Source: Pseudobdellovibrionaceae bacterium
GTDB taxonomy: Bacteria; Bdellovibrionota; Bdellovibrionia; Bdellovibrionales; JAMPXM01
Direction: 5' to 3'
Length of the DNA stretch: 62,321 bases
NCBI GenBank assembly: GCA_947462815.1
Contig: CANHQR010000016.1
Span: forward strand, 1-62,321
This document shows positions 42,395 through 50,520 of this stretch, one piece after another. Under the pieces are notes generated by a model, which made no database searches, was not told the origin of the DNA, and saw only the letters and a program-made list of their open reading frames with translations. Each line of letters opens with the position of its first letter. The first letter of the stretch is position 1. The translations under genes were made by a program, and so were the position numbers.

Positions 42395-42970
42395 CTATCG
42401 CGTCGGGGGCGTATCGCCGTAAATTTGCCCGCTGATCTCGACATAACCGTCGGGGCGTCGACCGCGCGGATCAAAGTGGGTCCAGTGAAGTAAGCCACCC
42501 TTGGCGTTCCAGATGTATTCACCGGCAACGTTTTGAGCTTGGCCGATGCTGACGGGCACCCGCGGGCCAAAGTCAGAATTGTAGACAACTTGCACGCGAC
42601 GTTGATCGGCCAAGGCCACCACCCATTTTTGATGACGTCGCCCGTGGACGTCATCGGGCAAGATTTCCACGACAACGAGATCTTCCGCGATCACATGGCG
42701 GAGGCCACGACGCGCATCCATCGCTCGGCCCAACTCGAGCTGTCCGGCGGGAAGAGCGGGGGAACGCTGGCTGTTGAAAGTTTGGAGGTCGGTTTGGCGC
42801 TCCGGCGACTGTTCGGGCGAGAGGGCGAGAGGGGTGTTTTGTGGACCACAGCCAGTGACCAACAGCATCGAGAGCCCCAGCGTCTTGATCCAATAGCGGG
42901 CTGAGGTTGGGAGCGATGGGCCTGGCGTTGCACGGCGGCGACCGAACTTCGTGAATGATAATCTGAGCAT
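42395..42970 (-). CDS. DUF3465-domain lipoprotein
   Basis: 191 residues with a strong AGGAGG Shine-Dalgarno. An extended N-region is followed by a lipoprotein signal (LGLSMLLVTGCG). The C-terminal domain has the DUF3465 pattern: HQKWVVAL, VVYNSDFGPRVPVSIGQ, VAGEYIWNAKGG and HWTHFDPRGRRPDGYVEISG. Function of the domain is unknown; it is OB-like and exported. The gene is convergent with the 2H-like gene and divergent from the aminopeptidase gene. Confidence 0.8.
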   Translation of the reverse strand: MLRLSFTKFGRRRATPGPSLPTSARYWIKTLGLSMLLVTGCGPQNTPLALSPEQSPERQTDLQTFNSQRSPALPAGQLELGRAMDARRGLRHVIAEDLVVVEILPDDVHGRRHQKWVVALADQRRVQVVYNSDFGPRVPVSIGQAQNVAGEYIWNAKGGLLHWTHFDPRGRRPDGYVEISGQIYGDTPPTR

Positions 42971-43109
42971 AACCCCTCCTGAGCTCGCTTTTCACCTAGC
43001 GAATTGAAAATCGAATGTCTAACTCCAACTCGAACGTGAATCTCTTGCCTATTGGTACCGAGTTTGGCGTTAATCGGACTCCACGTCCTGTTATTTTTCG
43101 AAAGTCGTT

Positions 43110-43134
43110 GGATTTTGAGTTCCGGATTTTGAGT
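43110..43134 (+). repeat. two 11-bp direct repeats before the aminopeptidase gene
   Basis: GGATTTTGAGT occurs at 43110-43120 and 43124-43134, 14 bp apart, immediately upstream of the start at 43146. Another instance of the short duplications between genes in this window. Confidence 0.7.
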
Positions 43135-43145
43135 GTTTGGCACGG

Positions 43146-44969
43146 ATGTCAGGAAGCGAGGGTCTTTTGGTCACTTCGAAACCAGCAAAGTCGTCGGCAA
43201 AAAAAGCAAGTTCTCGGTCCGCACCGTCTTCGCGGAAGACCTCGACGCTCAAGAGTCCCGCGCGAACAAGGAACTCCTCGCGCCGAGGGGCTGAGAATCG
43301 CGATCGCCAAGAAGCCGCTTGGGTCGAAGAGCTCGATTGGTCGCGCTGGTTAAAATCTTGGGTGAGCGAGGCCAAAGCGGCGACCGCGAGTGATCGTCGC
43401 TCGAAGTCGAGCTTGCAAGTTCGTTGGTTGGCCAGCTCTGCGGCGCAAGTGAAAGCGCAAATGAAAGAGATCGCGCGAGATTTGGGGGCGCCCTCGCCTT
43501 GGGGCAAGCTTGTTCTGCAGCAACTTCAAACCTGGCTCAAGGATCCCTCGCAGGGGGATTCTTTGCAAATCGCCGCTCCGACGGGACCATGGCTTTTGTT
43601 GCGGCTGACTCCGTCGGCCTCGGCCGCAGATCTCACGCGCGATCCTCTGAATAAATCCGACTTTTTGAGAGCCCGCGATTTAGCGGGCGCCGTGTGGTCC
43701 GCCGCCAAGCTGAGTAAGGTCAGCAAGATCGTCGTGGATTTTCAGGATCTACCTCGCGAGTCCGCTCGTGGATTTTTGTTGGGCCTCGAGATGTGTAGCT
43801 ATTCCTACATGCAACAGTCCGGTCAAAAACCGATCGGGCCGCGCCCCGCCTTGGCGCTACAAGGGCGCGCCCTTCGCTCAGGAGGCGAATCAGGAAGCGA
43901 AGAAAAAAAATCGAAGGAGAATTTGAGCCTCGTGCGCGATGCGAGTCGACTGGGTGTTGCCGTCAACTTGGCTCGGCATTTGACCAATATGCCCGGCGGC
44001 ACGCTCACCCCCGCCGTGTACGCCAACCTCGCTCAAGATTTGATTCTTGCGGCGGCCTCGTCGTCGCGACGCCATGAAGTGAGTGTTGAAATTTGGGAAG
44101 GTGAGCGTCTTCGTCACGAACAGATGGGTCTCCTCTTGGCTGTAGGAGGTTCTGCCGAGGTCAAACCGAGATTTGTGCATATTCGCTATCGTCCCGATCA
44201 GCGTGGAGCGGAGACGCGGCCACTCGCTTTGGTGGGAAAAGGCATCACCTTCGATACCGGAGGTTTGGATATCAAACCGAGTCAGGCGATGCGCTGGATG
44301 AAAAAGGACATGGGCGGCTCGGCCGCAGCTCTCGCCGTGGCGTGGTGGGCCATTCGCACCGAGCTTCCTTTGGCCCTCGACGTGTATCTGCCGTTGGCTG
44401 AGAATGCTGTCGGCGCCGGAAGCTTCCGTCCGGGTGATGTCATTCGCTCACGCAGTGGCCGCACAGTTGAAATTCATAACACCGACGCCGAGGGTCGCTT
44501 GGTTCTTGCGGACGCGATGGATGTCGCAGTCAAGGCCACCGAAAAACCGGCTGCCCTCATCGATTTGGCCACTCTCACAGGGGCGATCAAAGTTGCGCTC
44601 GGAGCTGAGGTCGCAGGATTGTTTGCGAACTCGGACGACTTGGCGCGGGAGATCTACGATGCGGGACTCAAGCGCGGCGACTATGTTTGGCGTATGCCGC
44701 TCTTTCAGAATTATAAGACCGCTCTGAAGTCGAATGTCGCGGATCTAGTCAATTGCTCAGATGGTTTTGGTGGTGCGATCACGGCGGCTTTGTTTTTGGA
44801 AAGCTTTGTCGCGGGCACCGAGATTCCATGGGCCCATGTGGATTTGTACGCGTGGCGTGACACCGCCTCTGGTCCCTGGCAGGAGCCGGGCGGAAGCGGC
44901 CAAGGAGTCTCCCTGCTGGCCGACGTTCTCAGCCGCTTTGTCGGTGGCAAGTGGGCGGATGGCGACTGA
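43146..44969 (+). CDS. M17 leucyl aminopeptidase
   Basis: 607 residues from the ATG at 43146; the Shine-Dalgarno is weak. The catalytic C-terminal domain is clear: VGKGITFDTGGLDIKPS (metal-binding Lys and Asp), WMKKDMGGSAA, and NTDAEGRLVLADAM, the diagnostic M17 signature containing Asp and Glu ligands. The N-terminal 60 residues are Ser/Arg/Lys-rich low complexity and make the protein longer than E. coli PepA (503 residues). It removes N-terminal residues from peptides using two zinc or manganese ions. It probably forms a hexamer. A tandem repeat overlaps its stop codon. Confidence 0.9.
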   Translation: MSGSEGLLVTSKPAKSSAKKASSRSAPSSRKTSTLKSPARTRNSSRRGAENRDRQEAAWVEELDWSRWLKSWVSEAKAATASDRRSKSSLQVRWLASSAAQVKAQMKEIARDLGAPSPWGKLVLQQLQTWLKDPSQGDSLQIAAPTGPWLLLRLTPSASAADLTRDPLNKSDFLRARDLAGAVWSAAKLSKVSKIVVDFQDLPRESARGFLLGLEMCSYSYMQQSGQKPIGPRPALALQGRALRSGGESGSEEKKSKENLSLVRDASRLGVAVNLARHLTNMPGGTLTPAVYANLAQDLILAAASSSRRHEVSVEIWEGERLRHEQMGLLLAVGGSAEVKPRFVHIRYRPDQRGAETRPLALVGKGITFDTGGLDIKPSQAMRWMKKDMGGSAAALAVAWWAIRTELPLALDVYLPLAENAVGAGSFRPGDVIRSRSGRTVEIHNTDAEGRLVLADAMDVAVKATEKPAALIDLATLTGAIKVALGAEVAGLFANSDDLAREIYDAGLKRGDYVWRMPLFQNYKTALKSNVADLVNCSDGFGGAITAALFLESFVAGTEIPWAHVDLYAWRDTASGPWQEPGGSGQGVSLLADVLSRFVGGKWADGD

Positions 44970-45000
44970 AATCCAAACTGAAATCCAAACTGGAAAACAA
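44965..45000 (+). repeat. 12-bp tandem repeat (three copies) over the aminopeptidase stop
   Basis: ACTGAAATCCAA at 44965-44976 and 44977-44988, then a degenerate third copy (ACTGGAAAACAA) to 45000. The first copy contains the TGA stop of the aminopeptidase. Confidence 0.8.
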
Positions 45001-45075
45001 AGACCTGATCTTGTCAGCGCGTCTTCGGAAAGGCTCGAGCGCTCTGGGGTCAGCAAGTCTTCGGGCCAACGATAG

Positions 45076-45507
45076 TCAGTCGTGGTCCGTGGGGTCGTAT
45101 TGAAATTTGGCGCGCTCGCGCTTTTTCTCCCCGGAGTGTCGCTTATCCTGGATCCGACGGCGTTTGGAGCCCTTGGTCGGCTTGGTCTTGATGCGAGGCT
45201 TCGGTTTTTCCCACACGCTATCGATCCACTCGCAGAGCTTTTCGATACAATCGGCACGATTGCGCTCGCGATCCCGATGTCGTTCGCTGACCACCACCAC
45301 CAGTCCGTCGGCATCGAGGCGATTTCGATAGCGACTCATAAAGCGATGGATCACATCGGGGGGGAGGCATTCCGTTTGCGCGACCTCCCAGCGGAGCTCA
45401 GCTTTCGAGTTCACCTTGTTCACATTCTGTCCGCCGGCACCTGAGGAGCGTGAGAACTGAAAGCTGAACTCATCCTCGTTGAGTTGGTAGGGTCGTGATG
45501 CGCTCAA
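45076..45507 (-). CDS. arfB: alternative ribosome-rescue factor ArfB (YaeJ)
   Basis: 143 residues from a TTG start at 45507 with GGAG 8 bp upstream; E. coli ArfB has 140. The peptidyl-tRNA hydrolase motif SRSSGAGGQNVNK contains the catalytic GGQ. The C-terminal tail is strongly basic (KTKPTKGSKRRRIQDKRH), which inserts into the empty mRNA channel of stalled ribosomes. A longer upstream reading to 45672 runs through a terminator hairpin and tandem repeats and is rejected. The gene is convergent with the aminopeptidase. Confidence 0.9.
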   Translation of the reverse strand: MSASRPYQLNEDEFSFQFSRSSGAGGQNVNKVNSKAELRWEVAQTECLPPDVIHRFMSRYRNRLDADGLVVVVSERHRDRERNRADCIEKLCEWIDSVWEKPKPRIKTKPTKGSKRRRIQDKRHSGEKKRERAKFQYDPTDHD

Positions 45508-45535
45508 GGTTGTGACTCCAAAGCTGGCTTCAGTA

Positions 45536-45642
45536 ACTGCCCGAAAGATTACCCAAAAGACTACCCCAAAGATGGCCAAAAAATCGCCACAGAATAACGG
45601 CTCCAAACTTGCCACCAAACTTACTCCAACGCTTCCCAAAAG
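45536..45642. repeat. degenerate 12-14 bp repeats upstream of arfB
   Basis: Variants of ACCCAAAAGACT, ACCCCAAAGATG, GCCCGAAAGATT and CTCCAAACTTGCC succeed each other over about 100 bp between the arfB start and the terminator at 45644-45674. The region is AT-richer than the genes. Confidence 0.55.
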
Positions 45643-45643
45643 A

Positions 45644-45674
45644 AATTGAGAGAGGTGTTGGGCCTCTCTCAATT
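45644..45674 (-). terminator. terminator of the 45714 lipoprotein gene
   Basis: A perfect 12-bp stem AATTGAGAGAGG / CCTCTCTCAATT with a 7-base loop lies 39 bp past the stop. On the minus strand it is followed by TTCTTTT, a moderate U-run. Confidence 0.75.
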
Positions 45675-45713
45675 AAGCTGATTTCAAGTTGTCGATCAAG
45701 TTGCGTTCAAGTC

Positions 45714-46556
45714 TTACAGGCTGACGAAGCGTGCTGTGATCTTGAGTTTGAGTGCTGAGTGTTGGCAAGACTTCGCGACACCGCCACCGACATGCAAGCC
45801 GAAGCGATGTGTGAGGTCGCTGGAAGGTGACCGCGCCACCGAGGAATTGAAGAGTCCAGGCTGAAAGCTCATGCGAAGCGCGCCGGATTCACCCACCTCA
45901 GGCCAAGAGCACTGACCGCTCGGGCCGCAGTGTACACCGTGGCGACTGGGACGTAAGACTTCGCCCTTGATCATGCTCCAGTCCCAACGAGACAAGTTCG
46001 AACTCGAAGAACTTTGTTGGCGATCGGAGAGGTCGTACGAAGCGGCGATGAGCTGCGAGTTGAGGCTCACGAAGAAGTTTCCATAAGCGACAAAGTTGTC
46101 CTCGGAGGCCTCGATTCGGATGTGGCACAAAGCGGTCTTTGCGGGGAGCTTCAGCTCGCGGAACTGTTCCGCGCGAGCCTGGAGGCGCCCATCTATGCGA
46201 TCGAGGTTATCGTTTTGGCTGAAGGCGCAGTCGGCCGAGTTGGCGACAAAGTCGAGATCCACAGTTTGATATTGAGGTGCTTGGTTCTTACAGGCGTACT
46301 CGAGCGGATCCATATTGGGCGGCGATTGTACGGGGCCCTCCGAGGGAGGCTGAGCCGAGGGATCCTTCGGGTCGGTGGGCTGCACGATATCCGTGGAGTC
46401 GGTCTCGCCGGACTTTGTGAAAGCACCGGAGTCTGAGCCCGACCAAGAGTGATTCGACGAACAACCCATCATCAACATGGCGACAACAGCCATCAAAAAG
46501 CTCATGGGCACATAGAACACCGGCCAGTGAGCGGATTGTGTGTTGATGTCTTTCAT
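45714..46556 (-). CDS. predicted lipoprotein of unknown function
   Basis: 280 residues with an AAGGAG Shine-Dalgarno. The signal peptide has an 18-residue polar N-region and a good lipobox-like end, MLMMGCSS. A Ser/Pro/Asp-rich linker follows (residues 35-85). The mature domain is beta-rich with five Cys, probably paired: EYACK, SADCAF, ALCHI, HCGPSGQC and KSCQH. The end (LKLKITARFVSL) resembles a terminal beta strand. I do not recognise the family. It is expected on the outer membrane or cell surface, and is followed by its own terminator. Confidence 0.65.
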   Translation of the reverse strand: MKDINTQSAHWPVFYVPMSFLMAVVAMLMMGCSSNHSWSGSDSGAFTKSGETDSTDIVQPTDPKDPSAQPPSEGPVQSPPNMDPLEYACKNQAPQYQTVDLDFVANSADCAFSQNDNLDRIDGRLQARAEQFRELKLPAKTALCHIRIEASEDNFVAYGNFFVSLNSQLIAASYDLSDRQQSSSSSNLSRWDWSMIKGEVLRPSRHGVHCGPSGQCSWPEVGESGALRMSFQPGLFNSSVARSPSSDLTHRFGLHVGGGVAKSCQHSALKLKITARFVSL

Positions 46557-46778
46557 ACGTGCTCCTTAGTTCTGTCGCGCCATTGTGTGCGACGGTTCTG
46601 ACAAAGAGGAGGAGCAGGGGTCGGGCCAGGCTGAGCGGCAATAGAATGGCGGCCGCTGTCTGAGTCCTGGGTAGTCCCGCGTGACAGTTGGGCCAAGCGC
46701 CATATCTAAGACTTTGAAACTGCCACGTATTTTAGAATATTGCCGAGGCGCAAGGCGCTTTCGTCGACTTCGATAGGC

Positions 46779-46985
46779 GTGAGGTTTTTGAATGATTCTT
46801 ACGATCGCCCCAAAGTGGGCGAAATCCATAGAGTTCAGAGCATCCGTCGTACGGGATCAGGGCGAATTGAGCTCGCAACCGGCTTGACCCGCGATCGCAC
46901 CAAAGGAGATGAGTTCACGTTCATGCAAGTTGTGGACAAGCCGCCGCCTGCTTCGGTGTCTCGTTTTGATCCAGGTGGATTTTAA
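46779..46985 (+). CDS. small hypothetical protein (uncertain)
   Basis: 68 residues from a GTG at 46779; an in-frame TTG at 46740 is an alternative. Codon choice looks like that of neighbouring genes. The product is basic and polar (VGEIHRVQSIRRTGSGRIEL) without signal or motif. Its stop is 4 bp from the convergent phosphoesterase stop, a spacing like other convergent pairs here. No good Shine-Dalgarno is visible. It may be a real small gene or chance; the rest of 46557-46778 holds nothing recognised. Confidence 0.35.
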   Translation: MRFLNDSYDRPKVGEIHRVQSIRRTGSGRIELATGLTRDRTKGDEFTFMQVVDKPPPASVSRFDPGGF

Positions 46986-46989
46986 AGAA

Positions 46990-47754
46990 TTAGGAGGCCG
47001 AGGGGAGTGAAGTTCGAGTCCGCTCCCAACGCTCTAAGGTCACACATCCGTCTTCGATCCGAATCAGCGGTGTCCCGATGAGCCAACTCCCGCTGTTAAA
47101 GTACTCAGCACCTCCCGATAGCTCCACTCGCCCCGCATGGTGCGTATGTCCAAACACGATGGTGTCGAACCCCCGACGTGAGAGTTCCGAAGCCGCTTCG
47201 AAAAAGGAGGGATGTTCGCCGGGAATTCCAGCTTTGGCCTTCGATTTCCACAAATACTTCGACTTGAACTTCTCAAAGGCAATCCAGCTCTTGTAGAGCG
47301 ACGGACTGAGGTTCAAAAAAATACCCGCAAACCAGGTGAGGAACTCATAGAGCTCCGGATTATTCACGAATGATGGGTCGTAGAGATGACCGTGTTCGAT
47401 GCGAATACGTCGGCCGCCGCTCTTCACATTGAGAAATGGCGCCATTTTAAAGCCACCCCAGTCATTGAGCATGTTTTCGAGCACGATGTCGTGATTGCCG
47501 ATGATGTAGTAGAGGGATCGCCCTGTATCCGTAAAACTCTTGATCGCATGAAAGACGTCAGGAACATCGCGAGCAATCTTCGAAAACGAAACTTGCGCAA
47601 TCTCAAATCCGTCGCCATTGATACAGACATCATAGTTGTTCTGTGCGGCCCACCGCAGAAACTCGACCGTCGGTCGTGTGGCTTTTGAAAATGGATTGCC
47701 GAGATGCAGATCCGAAACGATCAGCAGACGGCGCGTGCTGATCTCCGTAATCAT
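46990..47754 (-). CDS. LpxH-like calcineurin-type metallophosphoesterase
   Basis: 254 residues. The five metal-binding blocks are visible: SDLHLG (residues 14-19), NGDGFE, IGNHD, EHGHLYDP and FGHTHHAGR. This order and the GDGFE/GNHDxx pattern are those of UDP-2,3-diacylglucosamine hydrolase-like proteins. Lipid A synthesis or a general phosphoesterase role are both possible. It starts by ATGA overlap with the cyclic-nucleotide-binding gene and is the last gene of the selD operon. Confidence 0.83.
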   Translation of the reverse strand: MITEISTRRLLIVSDLHLGNPFSKATRPTVEFLRWAAQNNYDVCINGDGFEIAQVSFSKIARDVPDVFHAIKSFTDTGRSLYYIIGNHDIVLENMLNDWGGFKMAPFLNVKSGGRRIRIEHGHLYDPSFVNNPELYEFLTWFAGIFLNLSPSLYKSWIAFEKFKSKYLWKSKAKAGIPGEHPSFFEAASELSRRGFDTIVFGHTHHAGRVELSGGAEYFNSGSWLIGTPLIRIEDGCVTLERWERTRTSLPSAS

Positions 47755-48281
47755 GCGGACTCCTGCTGACCAGGAGTGGTGTCCTTCGATGACTTCTCCG
47801 TGAGCGAGGCGAACTCGGCACCCGAGAGAATGCCGCTGAGTTTCTCGGCTGAGGTGATGCCTGTGGCCAGAGCCTTGGTGAGACTTTCATTCGTCACACG
47901 AATTCGCTTCGAAAGAGATTGCATCAACTCAAACGCAAAGGTCGGATCCCGGCGAATCTTAATTAAAAAACCGCCAGGCTGAATCGCCAGCAGTCTCACC
48001 GGAGTCAGTGCGCGTGCGGTCGCCGAACGAGGCAAGGACTCCAACAGCGACATTTCGCCAAGAAAGTCGCCGCGCACGAGCCTCGCCAGCGAGACCTCGC
48101 CGCCTTTCACAGCTTTCACGATCTCGACTTCGCCTTCGACGACGACGAACATTTCGCGCGAGTCGTCGCCTTCGACAAAGATGTTTTCGCCAGGCTGAAA
48201 GCTGCGAACGGCTTCAGCCGCGAACTTTTCACTGACGAGAGATAAAGAGGCCGAGAGTGCGGATTGTGCAGGAGTTTTCAT
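47751..48281 (-). CDS. cyclic-nucleotide-binding domain protein
   Basis: 176 residues from ATG 48281 (GAGAG upstream); ATG 48293 is an alternative. A single CRP-type beta-roll: FQPGENIFVEGDDSREMFVV, VEGEVEIVK, and the phosphate-binding-cassette-like RGDFLGEMSLLESLPRSATARAL with its conserved Gly-Glu and Arg. There is no DNA-binding domain, so it is a stand-alone sensor. The C-terminus is helical (KRIRVTNESLTKAL). It sits between selU and a phosphoesterase gene, overlapping the latter. Binding of cAMP or cGMP is likely by motif; its effector is unknown. Confidence 0.85.
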   Translation of the reverse strand: MKTPAQSALSASLSLVSEKFAAEAVRSFQPGENIFVEGDDSREMFVVVEGEVEIVKAVKGGEVSLARLVRGDFLGEMSLLESLPRSATARALTPVRLLAIQPGGFLIKIRRDPTFAFELMQSLSKRIRVTNESLTKALATGITSAEKLSGILSGAEFASLTEKSSKDTTPGQQESA

Positions 48282-48307
48282 CACTGCTCTCATCGGCAAT
48301 CAAGGGG

Positions 48308-49390
48308 CTAAACTCGAGACGGACTCGACCATGAAATCCAATCAGCCGGCGAACCGCGAAACACGATGCGGTCGCGGTTTTGGTCGAGATGCTTGAGGTA
48401 CATGGGATCGTAGTAGATCTCGAGGAGCCGCTCGACCCAAGTCCAGAAGGAGGCAAAGCGTCCCGTCACAGAAAAGTCTCGAACGGATTCGTCGAGCTGT
48501 AGGGCAAGCTTCTGCGTTTCTAAGCCCCCGAGTCGCTTTTGCAGCTGCAGAAGCTTGGTGTGCAAAGTTTGTCGCACTTTCTCAACTTCGATCTCCGTCG
48601 GAGGCACGCCCTCTTGGGCCGAAAACATCTCTGAAAGGTATTGCTGCGTGAGACGTCGCGCTCGTTCGCTACGGGGAACTTCGATCACAGCCAGAGGAGC
48701 CGATTGCATGCGCTCAAAGAGAAAGGAGGGAACTACAAGGCGTCCAATGGTACGCGATTCATCTTCGATCCAAATGGGTGTTGTGGCCTCCATGACGCGC
48801 GCGAAATCGACGGCCAAGCGATTCTCGAAGACGGCTTGATGGGGAGGCGTGACGCCTCGGGCGCCAAAGGCGCTGCCTCGATGTTCGGCTGCGGCCTCAA
48901 GATCCACATGCGGCCGAAGCTTCAGGAGGTCCGTCTTGCCACTTCCCGTCAAGCCACCGAGCACCACAAGAGGTTGCCCAACGCGAGCCAAGAGCTCGAC
49001 CGCGGTTTTTCGAAGTGCTTTGTATCCGCCCTTCACAATTTCCCGATCGACTCCGTGTCGACCTAACTCGGCTTGCACGAGTTGACTGCGGAGTCCGCCG
49101 CGAAAGCAGCAAATCTTCGCCTCAGGTCGATCCTTCAAAAAGTTAATCCAGCCCTGAAGGCGCCGATCACGTGTTTCACCGTCGACGAGCTGATGCCCTA
49201 ATTGCAGAGCGGCATCAGCACCTTGCTGTTTGTAAGCGGTGCCGACAGCTGCGCGTTCGTCATTGTTGAGAAGCGGTAGATTGGTGGCGCCAGGGAAATG
49301 TCCCGACTGAAATTCGATCGGCGCCCGCACATCAAGGAGTTCGCCGCCTTCAGCGAGGCGCTGGATCAGTTGCAGCGCCATCTTTTTCAT
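48308..49390 (-). CDS. selU: tRNA 2-selenouridine synthase (SelU/MnmH)
   Basis: 360 residues. An N-terminal rhodanese domain (LLDVRAPIEFQSGHFPGATNLP) carries the catalytic Cys in KICCFRGGLRSQ. A P-loop domain (GGLTGSGKTDLL) follows, then ENRLAVDFAR and WIEDESRTIG, all standard for SelU. It replaces sulfur with selenium in 2-thiouridine at the wobble position of some tRNAs, using selenophosphate and a geranylated intermediate. It starts by ATGA overlap with selD, its selenophosphate source. Confidence 0.94.
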   Translation of the reverse strand: MKKMALQLIQRLAEGGELLDVRAPIEFQSGHFPGATNLPLLNNDERAAVGTAYKQQGADAALQLGHQLVDGETRDRRLQGWINFLKDRPEAKICCFRGGLRSQLVQAELGRHGVDREIVKGGYKALRKTAVELLARVGQPLVVLGGLTGSGKTDLLKLRPHVDLEAAAEHRGSAFGARGVTPPHQAVFENRLAVDFARVMEATTPIWIEDESRTIGRLVVPSFLFERMQSAPLAVIEVPRSERARRLTQQYLSEMFSAQEGVPPTEIEVEKVRQTLHTKLLQLQKRLGGLETQKLALQLDESVRDFSVTGRFASFWTWVERLLEIYYDPMYLKHLDQNRDRIVFRGSPADWISWSSPSRV

Positions 49391-50520
49391 GCGCGAAAAA
49401 CCAATCGAGGCGAATTCTCAAGCATGACTTCTCCGACGCGACTGAGATCAGGAAAGTGAGGGCGGAGCGCAGACATCACTTCGGCCGCCTGATCGGCTCG
49501 GACGGACAGCAGCAGACCGCCGCTGGTTTGCGGATCGGCAAGGAGAAGCCGCTGTTGTTCGGTGAGGCCATCGACGACCCAATGATCTTGAACGTAAAGT
49601 TGATTGCTCTTGTGAGCTTTCGTCAAGAAACCATCGGCCAAAAAATGCCAAGCTCCCGGCAGCACAGGCAGCGCCTGCACGTTAATGGCAAAGCTGACCT
49701 GGCTCGCGTGAATCATGTTGAGCGCGTGGCCTGCGAGTCCGAAGCCCGTAATGTCGGTAGCCGCATGAATGGCCGAGCGCAAGCCTCGCGCTTGCAAGGG
49801 TGAAACGGCATCGTTGAGTCGGCACATGGACTCGAGAGCGGGCCGCATATCTTCTTCGGTCAACGCACTTCTCTTGAGTGCGGCCGAAAGCGTTCCTGTG
49901 CCCAGTGCTTTGGTGAGAAGCAGGACGTCGCCGGGCTGAGCTCCTGAGTTTTTCCAAATTTCTTGAGGATGAACGAGGCCGCTCACCGCGAGACCAAATT
50001 TGAGTGTGTCATCATCGATCGAATGGCCGCCGGAGAGCGAGGCGCCTGCCCGACGCAATTGATCGCAAGCGCCTTGTAGCACTTCGATGAGGGCGCTCTC
50101 TGGAAGAGTGCTGATCGGGAAAGCCAGGATTCCAAGAGCTGAGATGGGCTTCGCTCCCATCGCGTAGATATCCGAGAGAGCATTTGTGGCGGCAATAGCT
50201 CCAAACATTCGAGGCGAATCTACGATCGGGGTGAAGAAGTCGACCGTATTCACGAGGGCCAACTCATCCGTCAGTTGCTGAACGCTGGCATCGTCAAACA
50301 GCCGACCGTCCACGAGAAGTTCGGGAGGGCGAGGCGGAAATTCCACGCGTTTCAAAATGCGGCGAAGTTCACTTGCGGCAATCTTTGCGGCACAGCCGCC
50401 CTTCTGAACAGTCTGCGTGAGGCGCAGGGCTGCGAGTGGTGAAGCTTCTGGGGAGGCCGTGGGGACTTGTGGTTTGCTCGGAGCGTCCATGAGGGCCGAC
50501 TGTCTTACTCCGCTCCACAT
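49387..50520 (-). CDS. selD: selenide, water dikinase (SelD)
   Basis: 377 residues, or 367 from the ATG at 50490. The N-terminal RLTQTVQKGGCAAKI matches the SelD active site: Cys and Lys in the positions of E. coli Cys17 and Lys20. Then come VDFFTPIVDSPRMFGAIAATNALSDIYAMGA, ATP-binding GGHSIDDDTLKFG, and the C-terminal ADPQTSGGLLLSV signature. It makes selenophosphate from selenide and ATP. Here it heads a four-gene operon with selU. No selA, selB or selC is visible in the window. Confidence 0.95.
   Translation of the reverse strand: MWSGVRQSALMDAPSKPQVPTASPEASPLAALRLTQTVQKGGCAAKIAASELRRILKRVEFPPRPPELLVDGRLFDDASVQQLTDELALVNTVDFFTPIVDSPRMFGAIAATNALSDIYAMGAKPISALGILAFPISTLPESALIEVLQGACDQLRRAGASLSGGHSIDDDTLKFGLAVSGLVHPQEIWKNSGAQPGDVLLLTKALGTGTLSAALKRSALTEEDMRPALESMCRLNDAVSPLQARGLRSAIHAATDITGFGLAGHALNMIHASQVSFAINVQALPVLPGAWHFLADGFLTKAHKSNQLYVQDHWVVDGLTEQQRLLLADPQTSGGLLLSVRADQAAEVMSALRPHFPDLSRVGEVMLENSPRLVFRA

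Noticed and set aside
45508-45672. N-terminal extension of arfB starting at 45672
   Set aside because: It would translate through a perfect terminator hairpin and the repeat stretch, giving a hydrophobic segment that no ArfB has. The TTG at 45507 with GGAG gives the normal length.
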